From: Fodinicurvata sp. EGI_FJ10296
Lineage (GTDB): Bacteria > Pseudomonadota > Alphaproteobacteria > DSM-16000 > Inquilinaceae
Assembly: GCF_040712075.1 (NCBI RefSeq)
Contig: NZ_JBFCVL010000004.1
Span: forward strand, 248,001 to 312,000
DNA: 64,000 nucleotides
Reading direction: 5' to 3'
A model generated the notes under the pieces. That model was given only the letters and a program-made list of their open reading frames with translations, ran no database searches and was not told the origin of the DNA. Within the stretch, counting starts at the first letter, position 1; every line of letters starts with the position of its first letter. Position numbers and translations under genes: made by a program. Positions 1 through 8,471 of the stretch are shown here, piece by piece.

Positions 1-514
1 CGCCCAGAGCGCCGGCGCCGGCAAGGACGATAATCGGATGCACGCGCGTCATGATGACGATGGCGGCCGCGACCGCCGTCACGGCATAGCTTTGCCAGCC
101 TGAAGCGGCGGCAATGGTCAGCAACGCCGCGCTGGCGACAATCAGACCCACGGTCAATGGCGCCAGACCATTGCGCAAGGCCGTGAACCACGGCTGATGC
201 CCCCATGCGAGCCAAAGCCGGGCCATACCATAGGCCAGAATCACGGCCGGGCCGGACATGGCCGCCGTGGCCGCCAGTCCACCGGGAATGCCGCCCACCT
301 TCCAGCCGATAAGCGTTACGAACAACATGTTCGGGCCCGGGGCGGCCTGGGCCAGCGCGAACAAGGTGGTGAATTCCTCGTCGGTCATCCACCCTTCGCC
401 CAGGACCGCGACCCTGTGCAGATCGGGCAGGATGACGTTGATTCCGCCGACCGCGACCAACGACAGCACCAGAAGATGCAGGACAAGATCGATCAGAGGA
501 TCACGGCCGTCCAT
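1..514 (-). CDS. Chromate transporter (CHR family), second half-size subunit, partial
   Basis: Membrane transporter half of the CHR family (chromate/anion efflux). The visible 171 residues start at an ATG at 514 and run off the left edge, so the C-terminus is missing. Translation shows a hydrophobic first segment with a Gly-rich VGGINVILPDL stretch, then the conserved FALAQAAPGPNM block and alternating membrane segments typical of CHR domains. It overlaps the 3' end of the upstream CHR gene by 14 bp, so the two half-size proteins are probably translationally coupled and act as a pair. That is the usual arrangement for short-chain CHR proteins. The true substrate is not shown by the sequence; many chromosomal CHR pairs are annotated as chromate transporters only by homology. 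Confidence 0.85.
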   Translation of the reverse strand, partial: MDGRDPLIDLVLHLLVLSLVAVGGINVILPDLHRVAVLGEGWMTDEEFTTLFALAQAAPGPNMLFVTLIGWKVGGIPGGLAATAAMSGPAVILAYGMARLWLAWGHQPWFTALRNGLAPLTVGLIVASAALLTIAAASGWQSYAVTAVAAAIVIMTRVHPIIVLAGAGALG

Positions 515-1103
515 CGGTGTCTCTCTCTCCGTCTGCCTTGGCGCGGTTGTCCCACCAGGCGAGCGCGATGCTGATCGGGCCCAGCACGGCAACGACGGCG
601 AACAGGGGCAAGCGCAGCATGACAATGGCGACGATCACTGCGGCCATCAGCACCAGCGGGCGCAGGGCCATGCCCATCGCCGTCACCATCTTGAAAGCCA
701 TGGCCACCAACAGGCCGGCCGCGGCGGCGGCGATGGCGCGGAAGGCGTCGCGAACCTGTGGCACTTCGCTGAACTCGGCATAGAGAACCGCCAGCGCCAG
801 AACGATGGCCACCGGCATGACCATCAGCCCCAGGAACGCCGCAACGGCACCGCGTATGCCGTCCACTCGAACGCCGAACGTGACAGTCAGATTGACGACG
901 TTGGGGCCGGGAAGAAACTGGCAGATGCTGAGAATGTCCGTGAATTCCGCAGCCGAAACCCATCGCTTGCGCTCGACCAGTTCGTGCCGGGCGAACGGCA
1001 GCACACCGCCGAAGCCCGAAAGGCCGATGAAGGCAAAGGTCAGGAAAAGACTGGACAGCCGGATGTCCCGGCTCCGGGACCAATTCTCGGATCGAACGCT
1101 CAT
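501..1103 (-). CDS. Chromate transporter (CHR family), first half-size subunit
   Basis: A 200-residue integral membrane protein of the CHR family. After a short charged N-terminus it shows the family signature: a GLSGFGGVLPFARHE-type segment near residues 27-41, then LSICQFLPGPNVVN near 60-73, followed by several hydrophobic helices. At about 200 residues it is one CHR domain, half the length of the fused bidomain ChrA proteins, and the second half is encoded by the overlapping downstream gene. The pair is expected to form the antiporter in the inner membrane. The C-terminus is short and polar (RAKADGERDTDGRP). No regulator gene of the ChrB type is visible beside it. Confidence 0.87.
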   Translation of the reverse strand: MSVRSENWSRSRDIRLSSLFLTFAFIGLSGFGGVLPFARHELVERKRWVSAAEFTDILSICQFLPGPNVVNLTVTFGVRVDGIRGAVAAFLGLMVMPVAIVLALAVLYAEFSEVPQVRDAFRAIAAAAAGLLVAMAFKMVTAMGMALRPLVLMAAVIVAIVMLRLPLFAVVAVLGPISIALAWWDNRAKADGERDTDGRP

Positions 1104-1163
1104 GGCGTCATCGATAGCCGAACGTATCTGCCCATACGATAAAAACCGTCACCGCATTGCACA

Positions 1164-2453
1164 TTATTTCGCCGCGAGGCAATACGCCATGACGAGCCGG
1201 GCCGCTTCGGCGAAATCTGCCATCTCCATGGATTCGTCGGGGTTGTGACTGCCATGTGTGTTGCGGATGAAGATCATCGCTGTCGGAACGCCGGCCCCGG
1301 CGAATACCGCCGCATCATGACCGGCGCCGCTGGGCATGATCTCGGTGCCGATACTCAGATCCGCTGCCAGGGAACTGAGTTTTTCGATCATCCGGCCGTC
1401 GATCGCTGCCGGCGTGGAGCCCGTTTTCGGGCCGAGTTCGATCGTAACGCCGTGCGTTTTCGCAATTTCCTGAGCGGCGGCCTGAAGCTCGGCATCGAAT
1501 CGATCAAGAGTGTCCGTCGACAGGCTGCGGACGTCGATCGTGAATGTCGTTTCGCCGGAAACCTTGCTGAACGCATCGGCCGCCGGATCGGTATGAAGTT
1601 TCCCGACCGTGAACACCAAATCCTCGCCCGCCGCCTCGAATTGCCGCCACAATGCGTTGGTGGCCTCGATCAGGGCGGCGGTCGCCGACACGGCGTCGTG
1701 GCGCAGATGGCGCGGCGTCGCCCCGGAATGGGCATATTCCCCAATGCAGCGCGCGGTGCGATAGCGAAGGCTGCCGCGAATGCCGCTGACCAGCCCCAAG
1801 GGTACGGCGCGATCGATCAGCAGCGGCCCCTGTTCAATGTGAGCTTCGATGAATGCACCGACTTTTGCGGGGTCGATCGCCGGCGCCGTATCGTCCAGCT
1901 CAGAGGGATCGAAACCGGCTTCGGCCATATGATCTGCCAGTGACCGGCCGGTGTCGGACCGACGGATCTTCCGGGCGTCATCGTGGGAAAGAAGCCCCAG
2001 AGCCGACCGGCTGCCGACATAGCTGGCGTCGAACCAGGCGCTTTCTTCAGCGCGAATCGCCAGGGTGACGATGTCGACCGGCGGGACAACCTCCATCCGT
2101 GAGAGGCCGATCGCCACGGCCAGTCCCAGCAGAACGCCCGCGGTTCCGTCATAGTCGCCACCTTGTGGGACGGAGTCGAGATGTGACCCGATCACGATCG
2201 GAGCCGCCGAACGATCCCTGCCCGGCAGCGTGAGATGCAGGCTACCGACCTTGTCGACATGGCATTCGAGACCATGTTGTGTCCCGATCGCTCGCACCAG
2301 GTCGTGGGCAATCTGCTCACCCTCGCCAAAGGACGGTCGCGAGACTCCGGCCCCCTCGCCGGCTGGATCGGGTGTTCGGGCTGCTATCTTCCGGAAAAGC
2401 GCGTCAGCGATGTCGATCGCTGGCGCCAGCGTTGTTACTTCGACTGATGTCAC
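1164..2453 (-). CDS. M20-family Zn-dependent amidohydrolase (N-carbamoyl-L-amino acid hydrolase / allantoate amidohydrolase type)
   Basis: Cytosolic metallohydrolase of the hydantoinase/carbamoylase branch of M20 (429 residues, normal length). Metal ligands are visible: H91 and D93 in GSHLDSVPQGG, D102 in YDG, the E136-E137 pair, H205 in HIEQGP and the C-terminal His in SHNPDE. The family removes carbamoyl or ureido groups from N-carbamoyl amino acids, allantoate, ureidoglycolate or beta-ureidopropionate; the exact substrate cannot be read from motifs. The start is a GTG at 2453 with AGGAG about 9 bases upstream. It is divergent from a GntR/FCD regulator gene, with a likely operator 29-48 bp upstream of this start. 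A TRAP importer lies beyond the regulator, so uptake and hydrolysis of one small carboxylate is plausible but inferred. Confidence 0.88.
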   Translation of the reverse strand: MTSVEVTTLAPAIDIADALFRKIAARTPDPAGEGAGVSRPSFGEGEQIAHDLVRAIGTQHGLECHVDKVGSLHLTLPGRDRSAAPIVIGSHLDSVPQGGDYDGTAGVLLGLAVAIGLSRMEVVPPVDIVTLAIRAEESAWFDASYVGSRSALGLLSHDDARKIRRSDTGRSLADHMAEAGFDPSELDDTAPAIDPAKVGAFIEAHIEQGPLLIDRAVPLGLVSGIRGSLRYRTARCIGEYAHSGATPRHLRHDAVSATAALIEATNALWRQFEAAGEDLVFTVGKLHTDPAADAFSKVSGETTFTIDVRSLSTDTLDRFDAELQAAAQEIAKTHGVTIELGPKTGSTPAAIDGRMIEKLSSLAADLSIGTEIMPSGAGHDAAVFAGAGVPTAMIFIRNTHGSHNPDESMEMADFAEAARLVMAYCLAAK

Positions 2454-2481
2454 GGTCTACAACTCCTATTGCCCGCAACCA

Positions 2482-2501
2482 TGGTATATAAGTGGTATAC
2501 C
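2482..2501. promoter_or_regulatory. Candidate GntR/FCD operator in the divergent spacer
   Basis: TGGTATATAAGTGGTATACC lies between the divergent hydrolase (start 2453) and GntR gene (start 2658). It contains the perfect 8-bp palindrome GGTATACC (2494-2501) and repeats TGGTATA at 11-bp spacing (2482 and 2493). FadR/FCD-type GntR regulators commonly bind TGGTnnnACCA-like palindromes, so this is a good candidate site. It lies where it could cover the promoter of the hydrolase gene. Binding is inferred. Confidence 0.5.
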
Positions 2502-2657
2502 GCGAACAAGCCGACACTTCCGTCCGACGCGATTTGCGCCTAGGATCGCCGCCGGTCCAGAACGTGGTCCAAACCCCCGGCCAGACAGGGCGGTCGACGC
2601 CGTTCGGGTGCCGATGGCTGCAGCTTTTAATTGAATACTCGACTTCAAGGGTTACCG

Positions 2658-3341
2658 GTGACAACTGATCGCATTGTAGTGGAAAAGGACGGACAACGTC
2701 TGGCACGGCTCGCTTATGAGCGGCTGATCGACCTGATTCTTTCCGGCCAGATCAAGGGTGGCGAAACGATTCAGGAGCGGCGGCTGGCCGATCGGCTCGG
2801 CGTGTCGCGCAGCCCCATTCGCGAGGCACTCATCCTGCTGGAGGGCGAAGGCATCCTGACCCGGCAAAGCGGCGGACTGCTTCAGGTCAAGCAGTTCACC
2901 GTCACCGATTACGTCCAGTCGCTGCAGATACGCCGTTTGCTCGAACCCGAAGCCGCGCGTCAGGCGGTCGGCCGGATACCGCCCGCCACGCTGGCCGATC
3001 TGCGCACGAAGCTGCAGGCATTACGCGACTTTGCCGACCGGCCCCAGGGCCTGGAGCCGGAAGACGGCGACCATCGCCGGATCGACGACGACCTTCACAA
3101 CACGATTCTCGACCACTGCGGCAACGCGCTCATGGCAGACATCGTGCGCGACGTGCGCCGCAAGACGCGTATGTTCGATCTCCGCCGGCTGCCGGAACGA
3201 TTCGTCCAGACATGCAACGAACACGAACATCTGCTCGATACCCTCGAACGCAGCGACGGCGACGCGGCGGCAGCGGCAATGACGGCCCATCTGGACGCCG
3301 TATTCCAGAGCATCGTGACCCGTATCGGCGAACTCTACTAG
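2658..3341 (+). CDS. GntR-family transcriptional regulator with FCD ligand-binding domain
   Basis: DNA-binding regulator of 227 residues. The N-terminal winged helix-turn-helix (about residues 10-75) has the GntR pattern with RRLADRLGVSRSPIREAL as recognition region. The C-terminal FCD domain has the expected ligand-site histidines in DLHNTILDHCGN, CNEHEHLL and MTAHLDAV. FCD regulators usually sense small carboxylates or amino acids bound through a metal. The GTG at 2658 is chosen because AAGG precedes it by 7 bases; an in-frame TTG at 2631 has no ribosome-binding site and would add nine residues. It is divergent from the M20 hydrolase gene and upstream of PAS and TRAP genes, so it is the likely local regulator of substrate uptake and breakdown. 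Confidence 0.88.
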   Translation: MTTDRIVVEKDGQRLARLAYERLIDLILSGQIKGGETIQERRLADRLGVSRSPIREALILLEGEGILTRQSGGLLQVKQFTVTDYVQSLQIRRLLEPEAARQAVGRIPPATLADLRTKLQALRDFADRPQGLEPEDGDHRRIDDDLHNTILDHCGNALMADIVRDVRRKTRMFDLRRLPERFVQTCNEHEHLLDTLERSDGDAAAAAMTAHLDAVFQSIVTRIGELY

Positions 3342-3465
3342 AGCTGCCCTCCGGCGCATCCCGCGCGGCGGCATCCGGATCGGATTATCCATCCATTAAT
3401 ATATCCCCGTTAACCTGAAACTCGTCCCGTCCTGGTGCGGGTGGCGCAGGGTTCGGATACCATCC

Positions 3466-4011
3466 ATGACAACAGCATCGATCCATACTCTCGGCAAAGT
3501 GCCCACGACGCCGGCTCTGGCAGTCGATCCCGATATCGACCGCCTGACGAAGGCCGATCAGGCGGCGCTGCTTGGCCTCTGGCGGCAACTGGTCAAAGGC
3601 CATTTTCTTCAGCCGGCCTCACTCTCGGGCCGTACACTCGCTCCCTGGTCGGGCAATCTGCTGGTTGTCAGACGCCTGCGCGGGCCGCTGCAATTCGAAA
3701 TCACGCTGTGCGGCAGTTCGATTGAATCGGCCCTGGGCAGCCCCGGCAAAGGCCGTCTGGTTCACGACCTTATCGCGCAGTCTGCCCTGCCCAAGGCCGT
3801 GTTTACCGGCCTGCAGCAATGCCTGGATCGCGGCTGCCCCATATATCAGGTCATCGATGACGATTTCGGATCCAACGGCAACGGAACCCAGGCACTCCAT
3901 CTGCCGGTCGGCCGGGCAAACGATCTGCCCACGCACATCCTGACCCATATCGACGGTCTGGCCGGGGCGGCTGAAGATGCGGCGCAAAGCTCGGCCCGTA
4001 AGGCCGCATAA
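3466..4011 (+). CDS. PAS_5-domain protein
   Basis: A 181-residue soluble protein that fits the alphaproteobacterial PAS_5 family. Residues about 32-150 hold the characteristic LWRQLVKGHFLQPAS start, the APWSGNLLVVRRL segment, FEITLCGSSIE and a Gly-rich turn (ALGSPGKGRLVHDL). The N-terminal 25 and C-terminal 25 residues are polar and probably disordered. PAS_5 proteins have no output domain and their function is mostly unknown. The gene sits between the GntR regulator and the TRAP genes in the same direction with spacers of 124 and 67 bp; a functional link is not shown. Confidence 0.75.
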   Translation: MTTASIHTLGKVPTTPALAVDPDIDRLTKADQAALLGLWRQLVKGHFLQPASLSGRTLAPWSGNLLVVRRLRGPLQFEITLCGSSIESALGSPGKGRLVHDLIAQSALPKAVFTGLQQCLDRGCPIYQVIDDDFGSNGNGTQALHLPVGRANDLPTHILTHIDGLAGAAEDAAQSSARKAA

Positions 4012-4078
4012 CTGTCGGCCGCCTGATCGCCGTCGCCGTGCCAAGGTCATATTGATCAAATGATTCCGATATAGCACG

Positions 4079-4600
4079 ATGCGCACCGACGTATTCGGGG
4101 CGCAGCCAATGGAAAAAGCCGTTTCGGCAATTCAATCCGGTTTGACACTTCTGATCGCCGTCGCGCTGTTCGCGATGATGGGATTGATGTTCGCCGACGT
4201 GGTGTTCCGCTATGCGCTGAACGCACCGATCACCGGCGCCTACGAATTGACCGAATTTCTGATGGTGTTCGTCGTATTCGGCGCTTTGCCGGTGATCACG
4301 GTCCGGCGCGGGCATGTTCAGGTGACGGCATTGCAGGAGGCCGTCCCGGCACTCGCGCCATATCTGGCGTGGCTGCGGGCCGCGGTTACAGCCGCCATGC
4401 TGGGCTTTCTCGCCTGGCATCTGGGGCAACTGGCACTGCAGTTCGCCGCGCGTGGTGACACCACGCTGTTCGGCGGCATTCCGCTGTTCCCGTTCGTGGC
4501 GTTCGCAGCGGTACTGACCGGCCTCAGCACCATCGCCGCGCTGATCGAACCGCTGGCCGCCGAAGACGCCACCACCGCCCTGTATCGAGATGCCGGATGA
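4079..4600 (+). CDS. TRAP transporter small permease (DctQ type)
   Basis: Small membrane subunit of a tripartite ATP-independent periplasmic importer, 173 residues with four predicted membrane helices. The conserved ADVVFRYALNAPITGAYELTE segment near residues 39-59 and the following MVFVVFGALP and RRGHVQV stretches are typical of DctQ. The ATG at 4079 lacks a clear ribosome-binding site; an in-frame ATG at 4109 (MEKAVSAIQ) preceded by GGGG is a reasonable alternative. The stop overlaps the start of the large permease gene by 4 bp, so the two are translationally coupled. Confidence 0.92.
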   Translation: MRTDVFGAQPMEKAVSAIQSGLTLLIAVALFAMMGLMFADVVFRYALNAPITGAYELTEFLMVFVVFGALPVITVRRGHVQVTALQEAVPALAPYLAWLRAAVTAAMLGFLAWHLGQLALQFAARGDTTLFGGIPLFPFVAFAAVLTGLSTIAALIEPLAAEDATTALYRDAG

Positions 4601-5883
4601 GCCCCATTCTCGGTCTGGTCGTTCTCTTCACCATGCTGGGCCTTGGCATTCCGGTCGGCGTCGCCATGCTGGCGGTGGGAACCATCGGGTTCGCACTGAT
4701 CACCGATATCGGCCCGGCGGCGTATATGACGGCGCGAACCGCCTATTCCACTGTCACCAGCTACAGCCTGTCGGTCATCCCGCTCTTCCTGCTGATGGGC
4801 AATCTGATCAACCGGGCCGAGGTCAGCCGCGATCTCTATGACAGCGCGCACAGCTTCGTCGGGCATTGGCGGGGCGGCCTGTCCATGGCGACGATCCTGG
4901 CCTGCGGCGGCTTCGCCTCGGTTTCCGGGTCGAGCATGGCGACCACGGCGTCGATGGCACGCGTCGCCTATCCGGCCATGAAACGCTATGGCTATGGCGA
5001 CGTTCTGGCCACCGGATCGATCGCCGCCGGCGGAACGCTGGGCATCCTCATTCCGCCCAGCGTTGTACTCATTCTCTACGGCGTCCTGACAGAAACCGAT
5101 ATCGGCATGCTGTTCGCCGCCGGCTTCCTGCCGGGGCTTCTCGGTGTCGTGCTGTACATGGTGACCTGCGGAATCATCGCCCGCGCCCGGCCAGACTGGG
5201 CGCCAACGGCCGACCGGCAATCCTGGCCCGAGCGGTTGCGCTCGCTCAAGCGGGTCTGGGCCGTGCTGCTGCTGTTCGGCATCGTCATGGGCGGTATCTA
5301 CGGTGGAATCTTCACCCCGACCGAAGCCGCCGGTGTCGGTGCGGTCGGCGCCTTCATCATCGCCCTGATCCGGCGGCGCCTGACCCTGATCGTGCTGCGC
5401 GACGTGCTGATCGATACCGCGATCACGACGGCCATGATGCTGTTCGTCATCGTCGGCGCGCTGGTCTTCATGAACTACGTCAATGTGGCCGGGCTGCCGC
5501 GCATGATCGCGGGGTTCCTGGCCGGCATCGACGCCTCGCCGATGGTCATCGTGCTTATCATCTGCGGGATCTATCTGGTGCTGGGATGCATCCTGGAAAG
5601 CATGTCGATGATCCTGCTGACGATCCCGATATTCTTTCCGGTGATCACGTCGCTGGGCCTCGACCCGGTCTGGTTCGGCATCATCATCGTCATGGTCGTC
5701 GAGGTCGGGCTGATCACCCCACCGATCGGGCTGAACGCGTTCATGTTGCGCACGGTCCTGAACACGGTCCCGCTCGGCACCATTTTCACCGGCATTGCCC
5801 TGTTCCTGGGAGCCGACATCCTGCGTATTCTGCTGGTCGTCGTTTTTCCGGAAATCGCTCTGTTCCTGCCGTCACGCATGTAG
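4597..5883 (+). CDS. TRAP transporter large permease (DctM type)
   Basis: Twelve-helix large membrane subunit of the TRAP importer (428 residues, normal length), which uses an ion gradient to take up a small organic acid delivered by the DctP protein. Family segments are visible: IPLFLLMGNLI near 66-76, GGTLGILIPPSVVLILYGVLTE near 147-168, the FTPTEAAGVGAVGAF block near 235-249 and GLITPPIGLNAFML near 371-384. It overlaps dctQ by 4 bp and is followed 53 bp later by the binding protein gene. The order Q-M-P is one of the standard TRAP operon arrangements. Confidence 0.95.
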   Translation: MSPILGLVVLFTMLGLGIPVGVAMLAVGTIGFALITDIGPAAYMTARTAYSTVTSYSLSVIPLFLLMGNLINRAEVSRDLYDSAHSFVGHWRGGLSMATILACGGFASVSGSSMATTASMARVAYPAMKRYGYGDVLATGSIAAGGTLGILIPPSVVLILYGVLTETDIGMLFAAGFLPGLLGVVLYMVTCGIIARARPDWAPTADRQSWPERLRSLKRVWAVLLLFGIVMGGIYGGIFTPTEAAGVGAVGAFIIALIRRRLTLIVLRDVLIDTAITTAMMLFVIVGALVFMNYVNVAGLPRMIAGFLAGIDASPMVIVLIICGIYLVLGCILESMSMILLTIPIFFPVITSLGLDPVWFGIIIVMVVEVGLITPPIGLNAFMLRTVLNTVPLGTIFTGIALFLGADILRILLVVVFPEIALFLPSRM

Positions 5884-5936
5884 CCAGCGGAAACGGGCCA
5901 CGAATCATCAATCGCCAAAAGGAGGCACATACCGTC

Positions 5937-7001
5937 ATGAAACCCTGTTCAAAGCCATACCTGACGACGGCAACGGCCGTTGCCGCCCTCGTCTCGGTCG
6001 CTGCGGGCGCGACCGGCGCCGCTGCGGACGACCAGACGGTGCTGCGATTCTCCAACTGGCTGCCACCGACCCACCACGTCGTCACCGAAATGGTGACGCC
6101 TTGGGCCGAGGCCGTCGAAGAAGCCACAGAGGGGCGCGTCACCGTCGAAATCGTCTCGGCGCTCGGCGATCCGCCGTCCCATTACGATCTGGTCGCCAAT
6201 GGCGTCGCCGATCTGGCGTTCGGCGTCCATGGCTATACGCCGGAACGCTTCAAGCTGACCGAGATCGGGGAATTGCCGTTCACGTCCAACGATGCCGTGG
6301 TCAATTCACTGGCCTACTGGCGCACTTACGAAGAATTCATGATGGATGCCGGCGAGCACGACGATGTCGTCCTGCTCGGCCTCTGGACCAACGGCCCCTA
6401 TCAGCTGTTCACGAACGACACGACCCTGACATCGATCGACGCGGTCGACGGCAAACGCATTCGCGTCCCCGGCGCCGTGGTAGAGCAGATCACCCAGGCT
6501 CTGGACATGACGCCGATTTCGTCGCCATTGACCGAAGCTTATGAACAGGTCGCGCGCGGCGTCATCGACGGCATGTTCCAGCAACTGGAAACCGTCGTTG
6601 CCTTCAACATGACCGAACACATGCCCATGGGCTCGATCGCGCCCGGCGGCTTCGCCCATTCCAGCCAGTTCATGGTGATGAACCGCGACAGCTTCGACAG
6701 CCTCTCCGAAGCCGATCAGGAGGCGATCATGGAACTGTCGGGCGAGGCGATGGCGCTGAGATTTGCCGAGGTGTGGCAGGAATATGAGGAAAACGCCATT
6801 GCAGCCCTGGAGGAAGAAGGCGCCACCCTGCATCAGATCGACGATGAGGTACTTTCCGAACTTCAGGACCTTCTGGCCTTCGTGACCGAAAACTGGGTCG
6901 AGGCGGCCGAAGAACGCGACGTCGACGGCCAAGCCGCGCTCGATTTCTATCACGACCAACTAGCGGCCGTGGCAGAGGAACGGGACGTATCAGCGGACTG
7001 A
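5937..7001 (+). CDS. TRAP transporter substrate-binding protein (DctP family)
   Basis: Periplasmic binding protein of 354 residues with an N-terminal Sec signal (hydrophobic TATAVAALVSVAAGATGAAA, cleavage near residue 31). The mature part begins with the typical TVLRFSNWLPP and has the carboxylate-clamp region DGKRIRVPG (Arg expected to bind the substrate carboxylate) and GVIDGMFQQLE. The ATG at 5937 is preceded by GGAGG at 5921-5925. The open frame extends far upstream through the permease gene but that part is a shadow. With the two preceding permease genes it forms a complete TRAP system. The substrate is unknown; the neighbouring M20 hydrolase suggests a carbamoylated or other small acid. 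Confidence 0.93.
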   Translation: MKPCSKPYLTTATAVAALVSVAAGATGAAADDQTVLRFSNWLPPTHHVVTEMVTPWAEAVEEATEGRVTVEIVSALGDPPSHYDLVANGVADLAFGVHGYTPERFKLTEIGELPFTSNDAVVNSLAYWRTYEEFMMDAGEHDDVVLLGLWTNGPYQLFTNDTTLTSIDAVDGKRIRVPGAVVEQITQALDMTPISSPLTEAYEQVARGVIDGMFQQLETVVAFNMTEHMPMGSIAPGGFAHSSQFMVMNRDSFDSLSEADQEAIMELSGEAMALRFAEVWQEYEENAIAALEEEGATLHQIDDEVLSELQDLLAFVTENWVEAAEERDVDGQAALDFYHDQLAAVAEERDVSAD

Positions 7002-7003
7002 CG

Positions 7004-7041
7004 AAATGGCGTCACTCCCGTTCGCGGGGGTGACGCCATTT
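7004..7041. terminator. Strong intrinsic terminator between convergent genes
   Basis: A 17-bp stem (7004-7020 with 7025-7041, one G-T pair) closes a TTCG loop and is flanked by AAA on the left and TTTT on the right. It begins 2 bp after the DctP stop and lies between convergent genes (DctP rightward, polyprenyl synthase leftward). The near-symmetry with A-tract and T-tract means it can end transcription from both sides. Confidence 0.85.
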
Positions 7042-7061
7042 TCGTTCGTGGATTGTGCCGG

Positions 7062-8120
7062 TCAATAGTCGCGGTCGACCACGAAGGTAAGGACCCCTGC
7101 CAGGGCGTCGCGAATTGGTCCGTCGGGCGCCGCTTCCAGCAACCCCACGGCCTCGGTCGCAATGGTCCCGGCACGCGCCATGGCAGCATCCAGGGTTCCG
7201 TGCCGACCCAGCAGCATCTGTGCGTGGGCGAGATCGCCGTCGCGGATATCCTGGTCCTGCATGGTCCGCCGCCAGAAGGCCTTTTCGGTCTCGTCACCGG
7301 CTTCGAATGCCAGAATCACGGGCAGCGTCACCTTCCCTTCGGCAAAGTCGTCCCCCACGCGTTTGCCCAGACGCGCCTGCTCGGCCGAATAGTCCAGCAC
7401 GTCGTCGACCAACTGGAATGCGAGGCCAAGAGACAACCCGTAACGGCGGAGGTTGTCGCGCGCGGTCTCGTCGGCACCCGCGATAACGGCCCCGACTTCG
7501 CAGGCCGCGGCAAAAAGCTGGGCCGTCTTCGACTCGATCACCTGCATGTATGTCGATTCGGTCGTTGCGACATCATGCTGCGCCGAAAGCTGCAGAACCT
7601 CGCCCTCCGCGATGACCGCCGATGCCCGCGACAGGATGCGCAGGATATCCAGCGATTCGCCTTCGACCATTAGTTCGAAGGCCCGGGCGAACAGGAAATC
7701 GCCGACGAGAACCGACGCCTGATTGCCGAACAGCTCGTTCGCGGACGCCTGCCCCCGGCGCAGCGCGCTTTCGTCGACGACATCATCGTGCAACAGGGTT
7801 GCGGTGTGAATGAATTCCACCGTCGCCGCCAGCCCGACATGGGCATCGCCGCCATAGCCCAGCAACCGGGCGGTCGCCAGCGTCAACAGGGGGCGCAAGC
7901 GTTTGCCGCCGCTGGACACGATATAGCTGGCCAGTTGCGGGATCATCTCCACCGGGCTGTGCATCCGGTCGACGATCGTTCGGTTGACGGAATCCATGTC
8001 CGCCGCGACCAGCGATGCCAGTCGGTCCAGCGCGGAGGACTCCACGTCGTCAGACCGGGAAGCTGCAGGTGATTTTGCCTTATTGGATCCGACAACGCCG
8101 GGCACGGTGATAATCTCCAA
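7062..8120 (-). CDS. ispB: Long-chain polyprenyl diphosphate synthase (octaprenyl/decaprenyl type)
   Basis: Trans-prenyltransferase that builds the isoprenoid side chain of ubiquinone from FPP and IPP. At 352 residues it shows the substrate-binding GGKRLRP motif (71-77), the first Asp-rich motif LLHDDVVDES (DDVVD 112-116) and the second motif FQLVDDVLDY (DDVLD 239-243). The chain length cannot be fixed from sequence; alphaproteobacteria often make Q10. The N-terminal 30 residues are polar and non-conserved. It is divergent from the DUF2007 gene, an arrangement seen in many alphaproteobacteria. Confidence 0.93.
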   Translation of the reverse strand: MEIITVPGVVGSNKAKSPAASRSDDVESSALDRLASLVAADMDSVNRTIVDRMHSPVEMIPQLASYIVSSGGKRLRPLLTLATARLLGYGGDAHVGLAATVEFIHTATLLHDDVVDESALRRGQASANELFGNQASVLVGDFLFARAFELMVEGESLDILRILSRASAVIAEGEVLQLSAQHDVATTESTYMQVIESKTAQLFAAACEVGAVIAGADETARDNLRRYGLSLGLAFQLVDDVLDYSAEQARLGKRVGDDFAEGKVTLPVILAFEAGDETEKAFWRRTMQDQDIRDGDLAHAQMLLGRHGTLDAAMARAGTIATEAVGLLEAAPDGPIRDALAGVLTFVVDRDY

Positions 8121-8248
8121 CTCCGTTGACCTTGGGAGTGATGAGCGTCAGCATAGGTGGCGTTCGCCGCCGGTCAAGAGCATGGCCATGGACGCCCCGA
8201 TACTTTCGCCCCGACAGATACCCGACTGGTAGACGAGTCGTTCGTTCC

Positions 8249-8467
8249 ATGAAAGAAATAATGCGCACCAACGATGTCGTCCGGCTGTCCTGGATCAGCG
8301 CCTTGCTGTCGGATGCGGGGATAGAATGCCTCGTGCTGGATGTGCACACGTCGATCATGGAGGGCAGCGTCGGGGCCATCCCCCGGCGACTGATGGTCGC
8401 CGACGACGATGTCGCCAGCACCATCAAACTCCTGACCGACGCCGGTGAGAACGATCTGGTGGAGTGA
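8249..8467 (+). CDS. DUF2007 domain-containing small protein
   Basis: A 72-residue soluble protein matching DUF2007: it starts MKEIMRTNDVVRLSWI, has GIECLVLDVHTSIMEGS in the middle and ends with the IPRRLMVADDD and LLTDAGE stretches. The family is a small predicted signal-transducing or ligand-binding fold of unknown function. The next gene (methyltransferase) starts 5 bp downstream, and the GGAG used by that gene lies within the last codons of this one, so they are co-translated. Confidence 0.85.
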   Translation: MKEIMRTNDVVRLSWISALLSDAGIECLVLDVHTSIMEGSVGAIPRRLMVADDDVASTIKLLTDAGENDLVE

Positions 8468-8471
8468 CATC

